Shown in pieces: positions 35,124-45,377 of a stretch of DNA of 60,821 nucleotides (the stretch's first letter is position 1; each line of letters begins with the position of its first letter). Below the pieces are notes generated by a model. It was not told the DNA's origin. It made no database searches and saw only the letters and a program-made list of their open reading frames with translations. Origin of the DNA: an uncultured Bacteroidales bacterium (GTDB lineage: Bacteria > Bacteroidota > Bacteroidia > Bacteroidales > P3); NCBI GenBank assembly GCA_944321885.1, contig CALUNB010000008.1, positions 1-60,821 on the forward strand, in the 5' to 3' direction. The position numbers were made by a program, and so were the translations under genes.

Positions 35124-37979
35124 ATGGAATACGATTTTAGAAAAATTGAAGCCTTTTGGCGTTCCTATTGGAAGGAACACCAGACTTTCAAGGCCGAAAA
35201 CCATTCTTCCAAACCCAAATACTATGTCCTGGACATGTTCCCCTACCCTTCAGGGGCCGGGTTGCATGTAGGGCATCCCTTAGGATATATCGCCAGCGAC
35301 ATCTATGCACGCTATAAACGCCTCCAAGGCTTCAACGTCCTGCATCCGATGGGGTTCGATGCCTACGGGCTCCCAGCCGAACAATACGCGATCCAGACCG
35401 GGCAGCATCCTGCCACCACGACCCGGAAGAACATAGCCCGTTACCGCCAACAACTTGATTTGCTTGGGTTCTCGTTCGATTGGGACCGGGAAGTGCGCAC
35501 TTGCGATCCGCAGTATTACCATTGGACGCAATGGGTGTTCATCCGTCTCTTCCATTCTTGGTACGACAAGAAAGCCGGCAAGGCCCGTCCCATGGCCGAA
35601 CTGGAACAAATCCTGGCCCGGGAGGGCAACAGCCGTGTCCTGGAAGAGGCCAGTTGCAGCCCCCATCCGGTTTTCAAGGCCGAAGAATGGAGCAACTACA
35701 CGGAAAAGGAACGCCAACAGGTCTTGATGAACTACCGTTTGGCCTACCTTTCCGACACCATGGTGAACTGGTGTCCCAAATTAGGCACCGTGCTGGCCAA
35801 CGACGAGGTTATCAACGGGCTTTCCCAACGCGGAGGGCATCCGGTGGAAAGGAAATTGATGAAGCAATGGTCCTTGCGTATCACCGCCTACGCCCAACGG
35901 CTTTTGGACGGGCTGGACGACTTGGACTGGAGCGATTCGCTCAAGGAAATGCAACGCAACTGGATCGGTCGCAGCACCGGAGCGGAATTGCGTTTTGAAA
36001 TAGAACACGGGGCGGAAAACGGCATGCCCGAGGGGTTGCGAATCTTCACGACCCGGCCCGACACCCTTTTCGGGGTCAGCTTCATGGTCCTTTGTCCCGA
36101 ACACGACAAAATCGGGAAGCTGACCACGCCCGGGCAGAAAGAAGCGGTGGAAGCCTATGTGAAATATGCCAAAAACCGGACCGAACGCGAACGCCAAGCC
36201 GATGTCAACAAGGTCAGCGGGGTTTTCACCGGTTCCTATGCCCTCCATCCGTTTACCGGCGAACGGCTGCCCATCTGGATTTCGGAATACGTGCTGGCCG
36301 GATACGGGACCGGGGCCATCATGGCCGTGGCGGCCCACGACAGCCGCGACTACCGTTTCGCCAAGCACTTCAACCTGCCCATCAAACAGGTGGTGGCCGG
36401 CGGAGACATTGAAAAAGAGGCCTACGAAGCCAAGGATGGAACCTTGGTCAATTCCGATTTCTTAAACGGGCTCAAGGTCAAGGAGGCCATCGGACGCATG
36501 GTACAGGAAATCGAAAAACGGGGCCTTGGGAAAGCCAAGGTCAACTACCGCTTGCGGGATGCGATTTTCAGCCGCCAGCGTTACTGGGGCGAGCCCTTCC
36601 CCATCTATTACAAGGACGGCATGCCTTACACCCTGCCCGACGACAAACTGCCCCTCCTCTTGCCTGAGGTGGACAAATACCTGCCGACCGCCGAAGGGGA
36701 ACCGCCTTTGGCCCGGGCCAAAGATTGGAAAACCGAAGAAGGTTATCCTCTGGAGACTAGCACTATGCCAGGATTCGCCGGTTCGAGCGCCTATTATTTG
36801 CGCTACATGGACCCCCATAACGGGGAGGCCTTGGTTTCGCCGGAAGCCAACCGTTACTGGAAGCAGGTGGACTTGTACGTGGGCGGTGCCGAACACGCCA
36901 CCGGACACTTGATTTATTCCCGTTTCTGGAACAAGTTCCTGTTCGACCTCGGCCTCGTCTGCACCGAGGAACCCTACCGCAAGCTTATCAACCAAGGCAT
37001 GATCCAGGGCCGTAGCAGCTTCGCTTACCGCTTGAACTGGACCCGCTACAAAGAATACCTGGAAAAACACCCGGAAGGAATCGAAGGATTGCCGTCCGAA
37101 GAAGGCAGCTTGGTCTTCGTTTCCAAGAACATTCCCGGACGGGAAATCTTCTGCGACCCCATCCATGTGGATATCCATTTGGTAGACAACGACATCTTGG
37201 ATTTGGAAGCCTTCAAGGCCTGGATGCCCGATTTGGCTGCTTCCCAGTTCGTCCTCGAAGACGGACGTTACGTCTGCGGGGCGGAAATAGAAAAAATGTC
37301 CAAGTCGATGTACAATGTGGAGAACCCCGACGAAGTGGTGGAAAAATACGGGGCCGACACCTTGCGCATGTACGAAATGTTCTTAGGCCCCATCGAACAA
37401 TCCAAACCTTGGGACACCAAGGGGATTGAAGGGGTTTCCCGCTTCCTGAAGAAGTTCTGGCGCAGCTGTTTCGATGAAAACACCGGGCAACCCGCCTTGG
37501 AAGACGGCCAGGCCACAGCCGCCGAGCTGAAAGTCTTGCACAAGACCATCAAGCGGATTCTCGACGATACCGAACGCTTCTCGTTCAACACGGCCGTGAG
37601 CGGGTTCATGATTGCCCTCAACGAGCTGTCCGAGTTGAAATGCCGCAAAAAAGCTGTTTTCGAACCGTTGACGATTCTCCTTTCGCCCTATGCCCCCCAT
37701 CTTGCGGAAGAGGTTTGGAGGTCTTTAGGCCATGGAGAAAGCATTTCTTTTGCAAGCCTGCCGGTTTACGAGGAGAAGTACACCTTGGATCAGAGCTTCA
37801 ATTACCCGGTTTCTTTCAACGGCAAGATGCGGTTCACGCTGGAACTCCCCTTGGACTTGAACCCGGCCCAGATTGAGCAGCAAGTTCTGGCATCGGAACA
37901 GGCCGCCAAATGGCTTGAAGGGAAAACCCCCAAGAAGGTTGTTGTGGTGCCTAAGCGGATTGTAAACATTGTTTTGTAG
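35124..37979 (+). CDS. leuS: Leucine--tRNA ligase
   Basis: Class Ia synthetase for tRNA-Leu with editing domain. The 951-residue protein has the HIGH motif as HVGH in [17 protein letters not shown] (about residue 47), editing-domain sequence [15 protein letters not shown] and [16 protein letters not shown], and the KMSKS motif in [16 protein letters not shown] (about 724-728). The C-terminal anticodon-binding region includes [20 protein letters not shown] [17 protein letters not shown]. Longer than E. coli LeuRS (860), as is usual in Bacteroidota. The response-regulator gene begins 10 bp after the stop. Confidence 0.97.
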   Translation: MEYDFRKIEAFWRSYWKEHQTFKAENHSSKPKYYVLDMFPYPSGAGLHVGHPLGYIASDIYARYKRLQGFNVLHPMGFDAYGLPAEQYAIQTGQHPATTTRKNIARYRQQLDLLGFSFDWDREVRTCDPQYYHWTQWVFIRLFHSWYDKKAGKARPMAELEQILAREGNSRVLEEASCSPHPVFKAEEWSNYTEKERQQVLMNYRLAYLSDTMVNWCPKLGTVLANDEVINGLSQRGGHPVERKLMKQWSLRITAYAQRLLDGLDDLDWSDSLKEMQRNWIGRSTGAELRFEIEHGAENGMPEGLRIFTTRPDTLFGVSFMVLCPEHDKIGKLTTPGQKEAVEAYVKYAKNRTERERQADVNKVSGVFTGSYALHPFTGERLPIWISEYVLAGYGTGAIMAVAAHDSRDYRFAKHFNLPIKQVVAGGDIEKEAYEAKDGTLVNSDFLNGLKVKEAIGRMVQEIEKRGLGKAKVNYRLRDAIFSRQRYWGEPFPIYYKDGMPYTLPDDKLPLLLPEVDKYLPTAEGEPPLARAKDWKTEEGYPLETSTMPGFAGSSAYYLRYMDPHNGEALVSPEANRYWKQVDLYVGGAEHATGHLIYSRFWNKFLFDLGLVCTEEPYRKLINQGMIQGRSSFAYRLNWTRYKEYLEKHPEGIEGLPSEEGSLVFVSKNIPGREIFCDPIHVDIHLVDNDILDLEAFKAWMPDLAASQFVLEDGRYVCGAEIEKMSKSMYNVENPDEVVEKYGADTLRMYEMFLGPIEQSKPWDTKGIEGVSRFLKKFWRSCFDENTGQPALEDGQATAAELKVLHKTIKRILDDTERFSFNTAVSGFMIALNELSELKCRKKAVFEPLTILLSPYAPHLAEEVWRSLGHGESISFASLPVYEEKYTLDQSFNYPVSFNGKMRFTLELPLDLNPAQIEQQVLASEQAAKWLEGKTPKKVVVVPKRIVNIVL

Positions 37980-37989
37980 GTGGTGTGCC

Positions 37990-38709
37990 ATGAAACTCCT
38001 GGTTGTGGAAGACGAACCCGAATTACGGGAAATGATGGTCCAAGTGCTCAAGGAACAAGCCTGGGTCGTGGAAACGGCGGCCACCTATGCGGAAGCCGAA
38101 GAGAAGACGGAGCTTTACGAGTACGACTGCATCCTGCTCGACTTGATGCTCCCCGATGGCAACGGCCTGGACCTTCTGGAAAGCCTGCAACAAAAACATA
38201 ATCCGCCCCAAATCCTGATTACCTCGGCCAAAGCCGCCGTGGAAGACCGGGTGAAGGGCTTGATGTCCGGCGCGGACGATTACCTGCCCAAGCCTTTCGA
38301 CCTGGGCGAATTGGTAGCCCGGGTCAACAGCCAGCTCCGCCGACGGCAGGGTGGGAAAAAATCCCTGCAAGCGGGCAATGTGGAACTCTTCCCTGACGAA
38401 CGCAGGGTCGTGGTCGATGGCAACCCCCTCGAACTGCTCCACAAAGAGTACCATATCCTGCAATACTTCATCACCCGTCCCACGCGGATGGTAGACAAAC
38501 AGTCCTTGGCCGAAGCTGTCTGGGGCGACCATGCCGACCAATCCGACAATTACAACTACGTTTACCAACAAGTAGCCAACCTCAAACGGAAGCTCAAGGA
38601 AGCCCGGGCCAGCATCGAGATACGCTCGGTTTACGGCTTCGGTTACAAGTTGGTGGCAGAAGGAAGCACGGAAGACACGGAGGCAGGTTCCCGCCCGGAG
38701 GGGAAATAA
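37990..38709 (+). CDS. OmpR/PhoB-family response regulator
   Basis: Regulator of 239 residues. The receiver domain has LLVVEDEPELREMM, the phospho-acceptor aspartate in CILLDLMLPDGNGLDLL (about residue 51) and the conserved lysine in DDYLPKPFDLGELVARV. The C-terminal winged helix carries LLHKEYHILQYFITRP and YNYVYQQVANLKRKLKEA. It starts 10 bp after leuS and 16 bp before its cognate kinase, so all three are probably co-transcribed. The regulon is unknown; a link to envelope functions is only suggested by the ftsX-uppP-lpxD neighbourhood. Confidence 0.92.
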   Translation: MKLLVVEDEPELREMMVQVLKEQAWVVETAATYAEAEEKTELYEYDCILLDLMLPDGNGLDLLESLQQKHNPPQILITSAKAAVEDRVKGLMSGADDYLPKPFDLGELVARVNSQLRRRQGGKKSLQAGNVELFPDERRVVVDGNPLELLHKEYHILQYFITRPTRMVDKQSLAEAVWGDHADQSDNYNYVYQQVANLKRKLKEARASIEIRSVYGFGYKLVAEGSTEDTEAGSRPEGK

Positions 38710-38725
38710 CCACCCTCTTAAGAAG

Positions 38726-40018
38726 ATGAAACTCATCAATCTGATTATGAAAAGGATGGCTATCATATTGATTGCCATCCTTTCGCTTTGGTCCGTCCTT
38801 TTCTATTTGAGCCTGAAAAACGGAATCTACCGGATTGTGGATTCGGGCCTCCAAAATTTCGCCAACGACCGGATCAGCCTCTTCTTGGTTTCGGACAAAG
38901 GACAAAACCTTGCCGTCCAGGATTCCAGCGGAAGCTATTCCTATGCCGTCAATCCCATTCCGGAAAGTTATGCCCAAGCCAACAACGGAACGGTCTTCAA
39001 AAGCGAACGGGAAAAGAAAGCCGCCGGGAACAGCCTTTGGAGCCGGAGCATCCGGGTCATCTTCCAAGACGGGCAAGGACAGTATTTCCAGCTTACGGCC
39101 TGGGTTCCGACCTTGGCACAAAAGCAGCTTCAAAACTCCATTGCCCGCTGGATCGCCATCCTGTATTTCATCCTTCTATGCAGCATCCTTTGGCTCAACT
39201 ACCGGGTCGTGGAAAAGAACATGAAACCACTCTACCGCCTTTTGCGGTGGATCGACGGTTTCGACATCCAGGAAACCCCTCCTCCCTTGGACAACCCTAC
39301 CCGGATTACCGAGTTCCAACATTTGAACCAAGCCGTGTCGGAACAATTCGGGCGTGCCGCCGGGCTTTACGTGCAACAAAAAGATTTCGTGGACAATGCC
39401 GCCCATGAACTTCAAACGCCTTTGGCGGTCAGCCTCAACCATATCGAACAATTGCTGCAACGTCCCGACCTGAACGAGGAGCAAATGCAGGAAATCCTCA
39501 AGGTCCAGGGGACCTTGCGCCGTCTCTCCCGGCTCCAAAAGGACATGCTCCATCTGAGCCGCATCGAAAACGGAGCCTACCAGGGCAGGGAAAAGGTGGA
39601 TTTCGGACAATATTTCCGGCAAGCGGCGGAAGACCTGGACGAAATCTTTGCCGGAAAACATATCGATTGCCAAATCGAAGAGGTTGCCCCTCTACAGGTC
39701 TTGGCCCATCCTGCCCTTTGCGAGCTACTGGTAGCCAATCTTTTGCGAAACGCTTTCCTACATACACCTCCCGAAGGCCGGATTTTGGTCCGTTGGGATT
39801 CCCGAGGCTTCAGCATCCGCAACACCGGCAACAAGGCCTTGGACAAGGATCATATCTTCCAACGTTTTTACAAGGATTCCCGCACCTCTTCTTCCAGCGG
39901 CTTGGGATTGTCGATCTGCCAAGCCATCTGCCACCAATACCATTGGCCCCTGCAATACGGTTTCGAAGAAGGTTTCCACTGCTTCAGCCTCCGCGTTTTT
40001 CCACAACCTGAAAGTTGA
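38726..40018 (+). CDS. Sensor histidine kinase
   Basis: Membrane kinase of 430 residues. Two helices (MAIILIAILSLWSVLFYLSL near the start and ARWIAILYFILLCSILWLNYRV, about 140-161) bracket a small periplasmic sensor domain of about 110 residues. The H-box DNAAHELQTPLAVSL, N-box LLVANLLRNAFLHTP and G2 box SGLGLSICQAI are present. The G1 box is degenerate: RNTGNKALDKD replaces the usual DNGxGI. The kinase may therefore bind ATP in a non-standard way, although several Bacteroidota kinases of this length show the same change. Partner of the upstream regulator. Confidence 0.9.
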   Translation: MKLINLIMKRMAIILIAILSLWSVLFYLSLKNGIYRIVDSGLQNFANDRISLFLVSDKGQNLAVQDSSGSYSYAVNPIPESYAQANNGTVFKSEREKKAAGNSLWSRSIRVIFQDGQGQYFQLTAWVPTLAQKQLQNSIARWIAILYFILLCSILWLNYRVVEKNMKPLYRLLRWIDGFDIQETPPPLDNPTRITEFQHLNQAVSEQFGRAAGLYVQQKDFVDNAAHELQTPLAVSLNHIEQLLQRPDLNEEQMQEILKVQGTLRRLSRLQKDMLHLSRIENGAYQGREKVDFGQYFRQAAEDLDEIFAGKHIDCQIEEVAPLQVLAHPALCELLVANLLRNAFLHTPPEGRILVRWDSRGFSIRNTGNKALDKDHIFQRFYKDSRTSSSSGLGLSICQAICHQYHWPLQYGFEEGFHCFSLRVFPQPES

Positions 40019-40058
40019 CAAAGTATCGGCGAAGCGGTTCGTACATGCTTTTTTTTAC

Positions 40059-40066
40059 TACTTTTG
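40059..40066 (+). promoter_or_regulatory. ftsX promoter, near-leaderless transcript
   Basis: Perfect -7 box TACTTTTG followed by C. Transcription start near 40070 would leave only about 7 nt before the ATG at 40077. Confidence 0.55.
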
Positions 40067-40076
40067 CTTTCCTATC

Positions 40077-40961
40077 ATGACAGAGCGAGAAGACGAGAAA
40101 ATAGAAAAAAAAAGGATAAGGGGCGCCCATGTGACCACCGTGCTTTCGATAGCCACGGTCTTGTTTCTCTTATGCGTCCAGGGGCTCATGCTGGGATATA
40201 CGGGAAAGGTTTCCGATTACGTGAAGGAAAATATCGGTTTCACCTTGATGATCAAGGAATACACCCGGGAAAAGGATATCCTGGACATGAAGGAAATCAT
40301 AGACCGTTCGCCCTACGTCAAAAGTTCCCGCTACATCAGCAAGGAAGAAGCCGCCAAGGAATTGCAGGAAGACCTGGGACAGGATTTCATCGCCTTCCTT
40401 GGCTACAATCCCCTCCTGCCTTCCATTGAAATCCACCTCAAGGCGGACTATACCCATCAGGACAGTATCGCCAAGTTCGAGGACGGACTGACCCGTTACC
40501 ATCTTGTCAAGGAGCTCTACTACCAGCCCGACTTGATCCGTTTGGTCAATGACAACGTGGCCAAAATCAGCTTCTGGCTCGGTATCGCCAGTCTTTTCAT
40601 CCTCATCGTGGCGGTCTATCTTATCAGCAACACCATGCGTTTGTTGATTTATTCCAAACGCTTCACCATCAACACCATGCAATTGGTGGGAGCCACACCG
40701 GCATTCATCCGCCGGCCTTTCATCCGCAAGAGCATGCTCCAAGGTTTTTCCGGTGCCCTCATCGCCATCCTCATAGCGGCCATGCTCCTGTTCTACCTCC
40801 ACCAGAAAGCGCCTGGAATCATCAACAGCCAGGACATGGGCATGGTGGCCGGGGTTTTCCTGCTGGTCCTGCTGACAGGCATCTTGTTCACTTGGATTTC
40901 AGCATGGATTTCGGTGAACAAGTACCTTAAAATGCGCAATTCCGAACGGATTTATTACTAA
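40077..40961 (+). CDS. ftsX: Cell division protein FtsX
   Basis: Membrane partner of FtsE that couples ATP hydrolysis to activation of peptidoglycan hydrolases at the septum. The 294-residue protein has the FtsX arrangement: a short cytoplasmic N-terminus, helix VLSIATVLFLLCVQGLMLGY, an extracytoplasmic domain starting DYVKENIGFTLMIKEYTREKDI, and three C-terminal helices. These include SFWLGIASLFILIVAVYLISNTMRLLI and MVAGVFLLVLLTGILFTWISAW. RFTINTMQLVGATPAFIRRPFI (as KRFTINTMQLVGAT) is strongly characteristic. ftsE is not adjacent, as is common in Bacteroidota. It heads a cluster with DUF3098 and uppP. Confidence 0.93.
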   Translation: MTEREDEKIEKKRIRGAHVTTVLSIATVLFLLCVQGLMLGYTGKVSDYVKENIGFTLMIKEYTREKDILDMKEIIDRSPYVKSSRYISKEEAAKELQEDLGQDFIAFLGYNPLLPSIEIHLKADYTHQDSIAKFEDGLTRYHLVKELYYQPDLIRLVNDNVAKISFWLGIASLFILIVAVYLISNTMRLLIYSKRFTINTMQLVGATPAFIRRPFIRKSMLQGFSGALIAILIAAMLLFYLHQKAPGIINSQDMGMVAGVFLLVLLTGILFTWISAWISVNKYLKMRNSERIYY

Positions 40962-40979
40962 GATTTTCATATTCACACC

Positions 40980-41255
40980 ATGGCCATAAACGAAAACAAG
41001 ACCCAAAAACTTCCCGGAGAGGAAAAGTCGAAAATGTTCGATTTCGCTTTCGGACGGGAAAACTATATCCTGATGATTGCCGGCATCGTCATCATGGGAA
41101 TCGGTTATCTGCTGATGTGCGGAGGCGGAAGCGAGGATCCGGAAGTATTCAGCTACGATCTTTTCAATACGCGGCGCTTGGTAGTGGCCCCCTTGGTCAT
41201 CTTGGCGGGTATCATCGTCGAAATCGTGGCCATCATGAAAAAACCTAAAAAATAA
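40980..41255 (+). CDS. DUF3098 small membrane protein
   Basis: Protein of 91 residues with two hydrophobic segments (YILMIAGIVIMGIGYLLMCGG and VAPLVILAGIIVEIVAIM) separated by EVFSYDLFNTRRL, the DUF3098 signature. Function unknown, but ftsX-DUF3098-uppP is a widely conserved Bacteroidota gene order, which suggests a role in envelope or division. It starts 18 bp after ftsX. Confidence 0.9.
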   Translation: MAINENKTQKLPGEEKSKMFDFAFGRENYILMIAGIVIMGIGYLLMCGGGSEDPEVFSYDLFNTRRLVVAPLVILAGIIVEIVAIMKKPKK

Positions 41256-41311
41256 GATCCACGGACCTCGGCCTTGCACAACTTCCCAGTAGAAAAAAAC
41301 ACACTGTATAA

Positions 41312-42094
41312 ATGAATTGGTTTGAAGCTTTAATCCTCGGTATCGTCCAAGGACTGACCGAGTTTTTGCCTGTCAGCAGCAGCGGGCATCTGGAAATCGG
41401 AAAAGCCTTGCTGGGCGTCCAAGTCTCGGACGACCTCTTGTTCACCGTGGTCGTCCATGGTGCGACGGTCCTTAGCACGATTGTCGTTTTCTGGAACCAG
41501 ATCGTCAAACTTTTCAAGGGGTTCATCAAATTCAAAATGAACGAGGAAACCGACTATGTCCTGAAGATTTTCGTTTCGATGATCCCGGTCATGATCGTCG
41601 GCCTTTTCTTCAAAGATTACGTGGAATCCTTGTTCGGAAGCCTCTTGCTGGTAGGTTGCATGTTGATAGTCACAGCCTTGCTGTTGACTTTGGCCACCTA
41701 CCTGGGTAGCGGGAAAAGGGAAATCACCTACCGCGACGCCTTCATCATCGGTCTTGCCCAATGCTTGGCCGTCCTGCCGGGGCTTTCCCGGAGCGGAACC
41801 ACCATCGCCACGGGCCTGCTGTTGGGAAACAAAAAGGACTCCATCGCCCAGTTCTCTTTCCTGATGGTCTTGATTCCCATCTTGGGCGAAAACATCCTCA
41901 GCTTGTTTTCGGGAGATATTACTTCCTCCTCCATTCCCTTTACATCCCTGCTGGCCGGCTTCCTCGGCGCCTTTTTTTCAGGCTGGGCCGCCTGCAAGTT
42001 CATGATCGGCATCGTGAAGAAAGGAAAACTGGTATATTTCGCCATTTACTGCCTCATCGTAGGCTTGACCGTTATCTTCGCTACCTTGTCCTGA
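41312..42094 (+). CDS. uppP: Undecaprenyl-diphosphatase
   Basis: Recycles the C55 lipid carrier for peptidoglycan and other glycans, giving bacitracin tolerance. The 260-residue integral membrane protein has the BacA/UppP motifs [21 protein letters not shown] (read at positions 9-30) and [19 protein letters not shown], with the glutamate and arginine required in homologues. Third gene of the ftsX-DUF3098-uppP cluster; the PorE-like gene follows 12 bp later. Confidence 0.96.
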   Translation: MNWFEALILGIVQGLTEFLPVSSSGHLEIGKALLGVQVSDDLLFTVVVHGATVLSTIVVFWNQIVKLFKGFIKFKMNEETDYVLKIFVSMIPVMIVGLFFKDYVESLFGSLLLVGCMLIVTALLLTLATYLGSGKREITYRDAFIIGLAQCLAVLPGLSRSGTTIATGLLLGNKKDSIAQFSFLMVLIPILGENILSLFSGDITSSSIPFTSLLAGFLGAFFSGWAACKFMIGIVKKGKLVYFAIYCLIVGLTVIFATLS

Positions 42095-42106
42095 ACAAGT
42101 TGAAAG

Positions 42107-44065
42107 ATGAAATTTCCTTGCCGGACATCCCATGTCCCACACCTTTCCTTTCTCTGGATTGCCTTGGCCTCCATCGTCTTGCCCGGACAATCCCAAGGGA
42201 CGGGTTGCCATCCCGACCCGGGCAAGCTGGGAAAGGCGAAGCTTCATTACGAAAAAGCCTTGAGCGCTTACCAAAACGGGCAAGACGAGCAAGCTTGGAA
42301 GTTTTTGAGGATTGCCGAAAAAACCGAAGCTTGCTTTGCCGACATACATATGCTCAAAGCCGTCTTGTTCGAAGAAAATAAACAAGCCGACAGCGCCATT
42401 GCCTCTTACCGGAAAGCCTTTTCCATCGACCCCGAGGTTTTTCCCAGCGCTTATTACGACTTGGGCGTCTTGGAGTACTCTACCGGCCAATACGAGGAAG
42501 CCGAAAAGAGTTTCAACCTCCTTTTGAGCCACCCCGGGGTTTCCGAAAAACGCAAGGAACAAGCCCGGATGGCCCAACTCAGGAACCGGGAAGCATTGGC
42601 CTTGACCCGGGAGGAAATCGATTTCCAACCGAAAAACCAAGGTCCGGCAATCAACACGGCCGAAGACGAATACCATCCTTCCGTTTCCTTGGATGGGAAC
42701 ACCTTGATTTTCACCCGCCGATATAGGAAAGAAGAGCCCGTGCCACATCCGGAGGAAGATTTTTTCTACTCCGTGCGCGACTCTTCCGGAAATTGGCAAC
42801 CGGCCCGGTTGTTCCCCGAGCCTGTCAACTCTCCCGAAAACGAAGGAGCCTTGAGCATCTCCCCGGATGGAAGATACTTGTTCTTTGCAGGCTGCAACCG
42901 GGATGACGGATGGGGTTCCTGCGATCTTTACGCCGCCGTACGCAAAGGCGGAACATGGAGCCTCCCTTTCAATCTGGGAGAAACGGTCAACTCCATATAC
43001 TGGGAATCCCAACCCTGCATGTCTTCCGACGGGAAAACCCTCTATTTCGCCAGCAACCGGCCCGGAGGGCAAGGGGGCAGCGACCTCTGGAAAACGGAAC
43101 TTTCCGAATCCGGGACATGGAGCAGCCCCGTCAACCTGGGTCCGCGCATCAACACCCCGGGCGATGAAAATTCACCCTTCCTGCACCCTGACGGGAAAAC
43201 CCTCTATTTCGCGTCCAACGGGCATCCCGGCTTGGGCGGACGAGACCTTTTCGTCTGCCGTATGGACGAGAACGGACAATGGGGTGTTCCCCAGAACCTG
43301 GGATTCCCCATCAACACCTTCGGGGACGAAGCGACACTGAGTGTCAACGCCCAAGGAGACACGGCTTATTTTTCCAGCGACAACCTGGGGGGCTTCGGTA
43401 AAAGGGACATCTACGCCTTCGCCCTCCATGAAAAAGCCCGGCCCGCCACCGTTTCCTTCATGGAAGGCCATGTCACGGATTTCAAGAAACGCAAGCCTGT
43501 CCCGGCCCGTTTCGAACTTATCAGCCTCGAAACAGGGCTGGTCCGCATCGAATCCTCCGCCTCCACCGAAGACGGACGTTTCTTGGTCTGCCTGCCTACC
43601 GACGAGGAGTTCGCGCTCAACATATCCGCTCCCGGATACCTGTTCTATTCCGAACACATCGCCTTGGATTCCCGCTTCAAACAAGAACCCATGCGGAAAG
43701 AAATACGGCTCCACCCCATCGAGTCCGGAGCTTCCGTCATCTTGGAAAACATCTTTTATGCCGTGGAACAGTACCGATTGGAAGAAAAATCCATCGCGGA
43801 GCTGGACAAGGTGTACCGTTTCCTCCTCCAACATCCCTCCGTCCGCATCGAAGTCGGAGGCCATACGGACGATAGCGGTCCGGCCGCTTTCAACAAGGAA
43901 TTGTCACAAAAAAGGGCCCAAGCCGTGGCCGATTACCTTATTGGACGAGGTATCGAAGCCTCCCGCATCGAAGCCAAAGGATACGGTTTCGACCATCCCA
44001 TCGGCGACAACCGGACCGAGGAAGGCCGGACCAAGAACCGGCGGACCGAGCTCAAAATTCTCTAA
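42107..44065 (+). CDS. PorE-like TPR / PD40 / OmpA-C envelope protein
   Basis: Exported protein of 652 residues. A signal-like hydrophobic segment (LSFLWIALASIVLPGQSQG) is followed by two TPR-like units (LHYEKALSAYQNGQDEQAWK, AYYDLGVLEYSTGQYEEAEK) and a PD40 beta-propeller with recurring DGKTLYFASN motifs (for example PCMSSDGKTLYFASNRPGG). A carboxypeptidase-regulatory-like domain comes next, then a C-terminal OmpA peptidoglycan-binding domain (VEVGGHTDDSGPAAFNKELSQKRA-type). This order equals Porphyromonas gingivalis PorE, a periplasmic T9SS component. The lipobox seen in PorE is not clear here (GTGC at the signal end lacks the usual leucine). Role in T9SS is inferred from architecture. Confidence 0.8.
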   Translation: MKFPCRTSHVPHLSFLWIALASIVLPGQSQGTGCHPDPGKLGKAKLHYEKALSAYQNGQDEQAWKFLRIAEKTEACFADIHMLKAVLFEENKQADSAIASYRKAFSIDPEVFPSAYYDLGVLEYSTGQYEEAEKSFNLLLSHPGVSEKRKEQARMAQLRNREALALTREEIDFQPKNQGPAINTAEDEYHPSVSLDGNTLIFTRRYRKEEPVPHPEEDFFYSVRDSSGNWQPARLFPEPVNSPENEGALSISPDGRYLFFAGCNRDDGWGSCDLYAAVRKGGTWSLPFNLGETVNSIYWESQPCMSSDGKTLYFASNRPGGQGGSDLWKTELSESGTWSSPVNLGPRINTPGDENSPFLHPDGKTLYFASNGHPGLGGRDLFVCRMDENGQWGVPQNLGFPINTFGDEATLSVNAQGDTAYFSSDNLGGFGKRDIYAFALHEKARPATVSFMEGHVTDFKKRKPVPARFELISLETGLVRIESSASTEDGRFLVCLPTDEEFALNISAPGYLFYSEHIALDSRFKQEPMRKEIRLHPIESGASVILENIFYAVEQYRLEEKSIAELDKVYRFLLQHPSVRIEVGGHTDDSGPAAFNKELSQKRAQAVADYLIGRGIEASRIEAKGYGFDHPIGDNRTEEGRTKNRRTELKIL

Positions 44066-44086
44066 AACCTTTTGATTCCTGCTACC

Positions 44087-45151
44087 ATGACACCCTTCGA
44101 CCCGAACCATGCCTGTGCTCCCAACGGGAATTTTTTCGGCTTCCCCTATACCGAAGAGGAAGCCTCCTTGATTTTGATTCCCGTACCTTGGGATGTCACC
44201 ACATCCTACCGGCCAGGCACCGCACAGGGACCTCAAGCCATCCTCGATGCTTCCATCCAGCTGGATTTTTTCGATTTCGAAATCCCGGAAGCCTGGAATC
44301 TCGGTATCGGAAGCAGTCCCATGGAACGCAGCTCGGCTATCGCCAGGAAATCGGCGGCTTTGCGCCCCGTGGCGGAACGGGCCATCGCGTTCCAAGAAAA
44401 AAATTTCCAATCGCTTCCGGATAATTACGGGGAAAAGGATTTGGCCCGGGACCTCGCCCAAGTGGAACAAGGCGGGGAAGAACTCGGCCGCTGGCTCGAA
44501 AAAACATGCCTGGAATATCTGCAGGCCGGAAAAGCGACGGCCGTCGTAGGCGGGGACCATAGCGTGCCTTTGGGCCATTTCCGGGCCCTGGCTTCGAAAT
44601 ATCCGGATTTCGCCATCCTCCATTTGGACGCCCACGCCGATTTGAGGAAGGCCTACGAGGGTTTCCGGTACTCCCACGCGTCTATCATGCACAACGCCTT
44701 GCAGATTGGCAATATCAGCCGGATTGTCCAGATTGGGATCCGGGATGTATGCCAGGAAGAGCAAGAACGGGTCAAGGCCAGCCAGGGAAGGATTATCCAG
44801 TTTCCCGACCTCTTTTTGCAACAGGCCCTCCTGGAAGGCCGGAACTGGGCGGATTGCTGCCGCCAAATCCTGGAAACCCTACCTTCAAAAGTCTATGTAA
44901 GCTTCGACATCGATGTCCTTGAACCCTCCCTCTGTCCCCATACGGGGACCCCTGTTCCCGGCGGCCTCGGGTTCGCCCAGATCCGGTACCTTTTGTCGGC
45001 CTTGCGCCGCAGCGGAAAGGAAATCATCGGCTTCGACCTCTGCGAAGTGGCTCCGGACCCCTTGAATCCGGAAAACGAATGGGACGGGAATGTCGGAGCC
45101 CGCATCCTGTACATGCTTTCCAACACCCTTCTCGGCCAAAAAACGCACTGA
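44087..45151 (+). CDS. Ureohydrolase (agmatinase/arginase/formimidoylglutamase family)
   Basis: Binuclear manganese hydrolase of 354 residues. Metal ligands are visible in VVGGDHSVPLG, HLDAHADLRKAYEG and SFDIDVLEPSLCPHTGTPVPGG. The N-terminus has ILIPVPWDVTTSYRPGTAQGP. Which guanidino substrate is used cannot be decided from sequence; Bacteroidota members of this length are usually annotated as agmatinase family. The ATG at 44087 (MTPFDPNHACAPNGNF) is preferred over a TTG at 44072. The start lies 21 bp after the PorE-like gene, and a hairpin terminator follows. Confidence 0.88.
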   Translation: MTPFDPNHACAPNGNFFGFPYTEEEASLILIPVPWDVTTSYRPGTAQGPQAILDASIQLDFFDFEIPEAWNLGIGSSPMERSSAIARKSAALRPVAERAIAFQEKNFQSLPDNYGEKDLARDLAQVEQGGEELGRWLEKTCLEYLQAGKATAVVGGDHSVPLGHFRALASKYPDFAILHLDAHADLRKAYEGFRYSHASIMHNALQIGNISRIVQIGIRDVCQEEQERVKASQGRIIQFPDLFLQQALLEGRNWADCCRQILETLPSKVYVSFDIDVLEPSLCPHTGTPVPGGLGFAQIRYLLSALRRSGKEIIGFDLCEVAPDPLNPENEWDGNVGARILYMLSNTLLGQKTH

Positions 45152-45172
45152 ACCAACATGAAAAATCGCATG

Positions 45173-45229
45173 AAAAAGCCTTTGGCCGGATGCGGAACTT
45201 GGCAAACCAAGGCTTTTTTTGTAGTTTTG
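45173..45229 (+). terminator. Terminator of the uppP-ureohydrolase unit overlapping the efp promoter
   Basis: An imperfect stem (AAAAAGCCTTTGG at 45173-45185 with CCAAGGCTTTT at 45207-45217) runs into a T-tract. Directly after it lies a perfect -7 box TAGTTTTG at 45222-45229, giving efp a leader of about 145 nt. Confidence 0.65.
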
Positions 45230-45377
45230 TCCGCTTTTTTGCAAATCATGTTTTGCAATCCCTTATGGAAGACCGGTTTACAATTATGCCGACCGGAACG
45301 CGTATCCCGTCCGGAAGAATAAAAAATTCCATGGATCACGGGATTCCAAAACGAGAATAAATAAACAAAAGATACCC

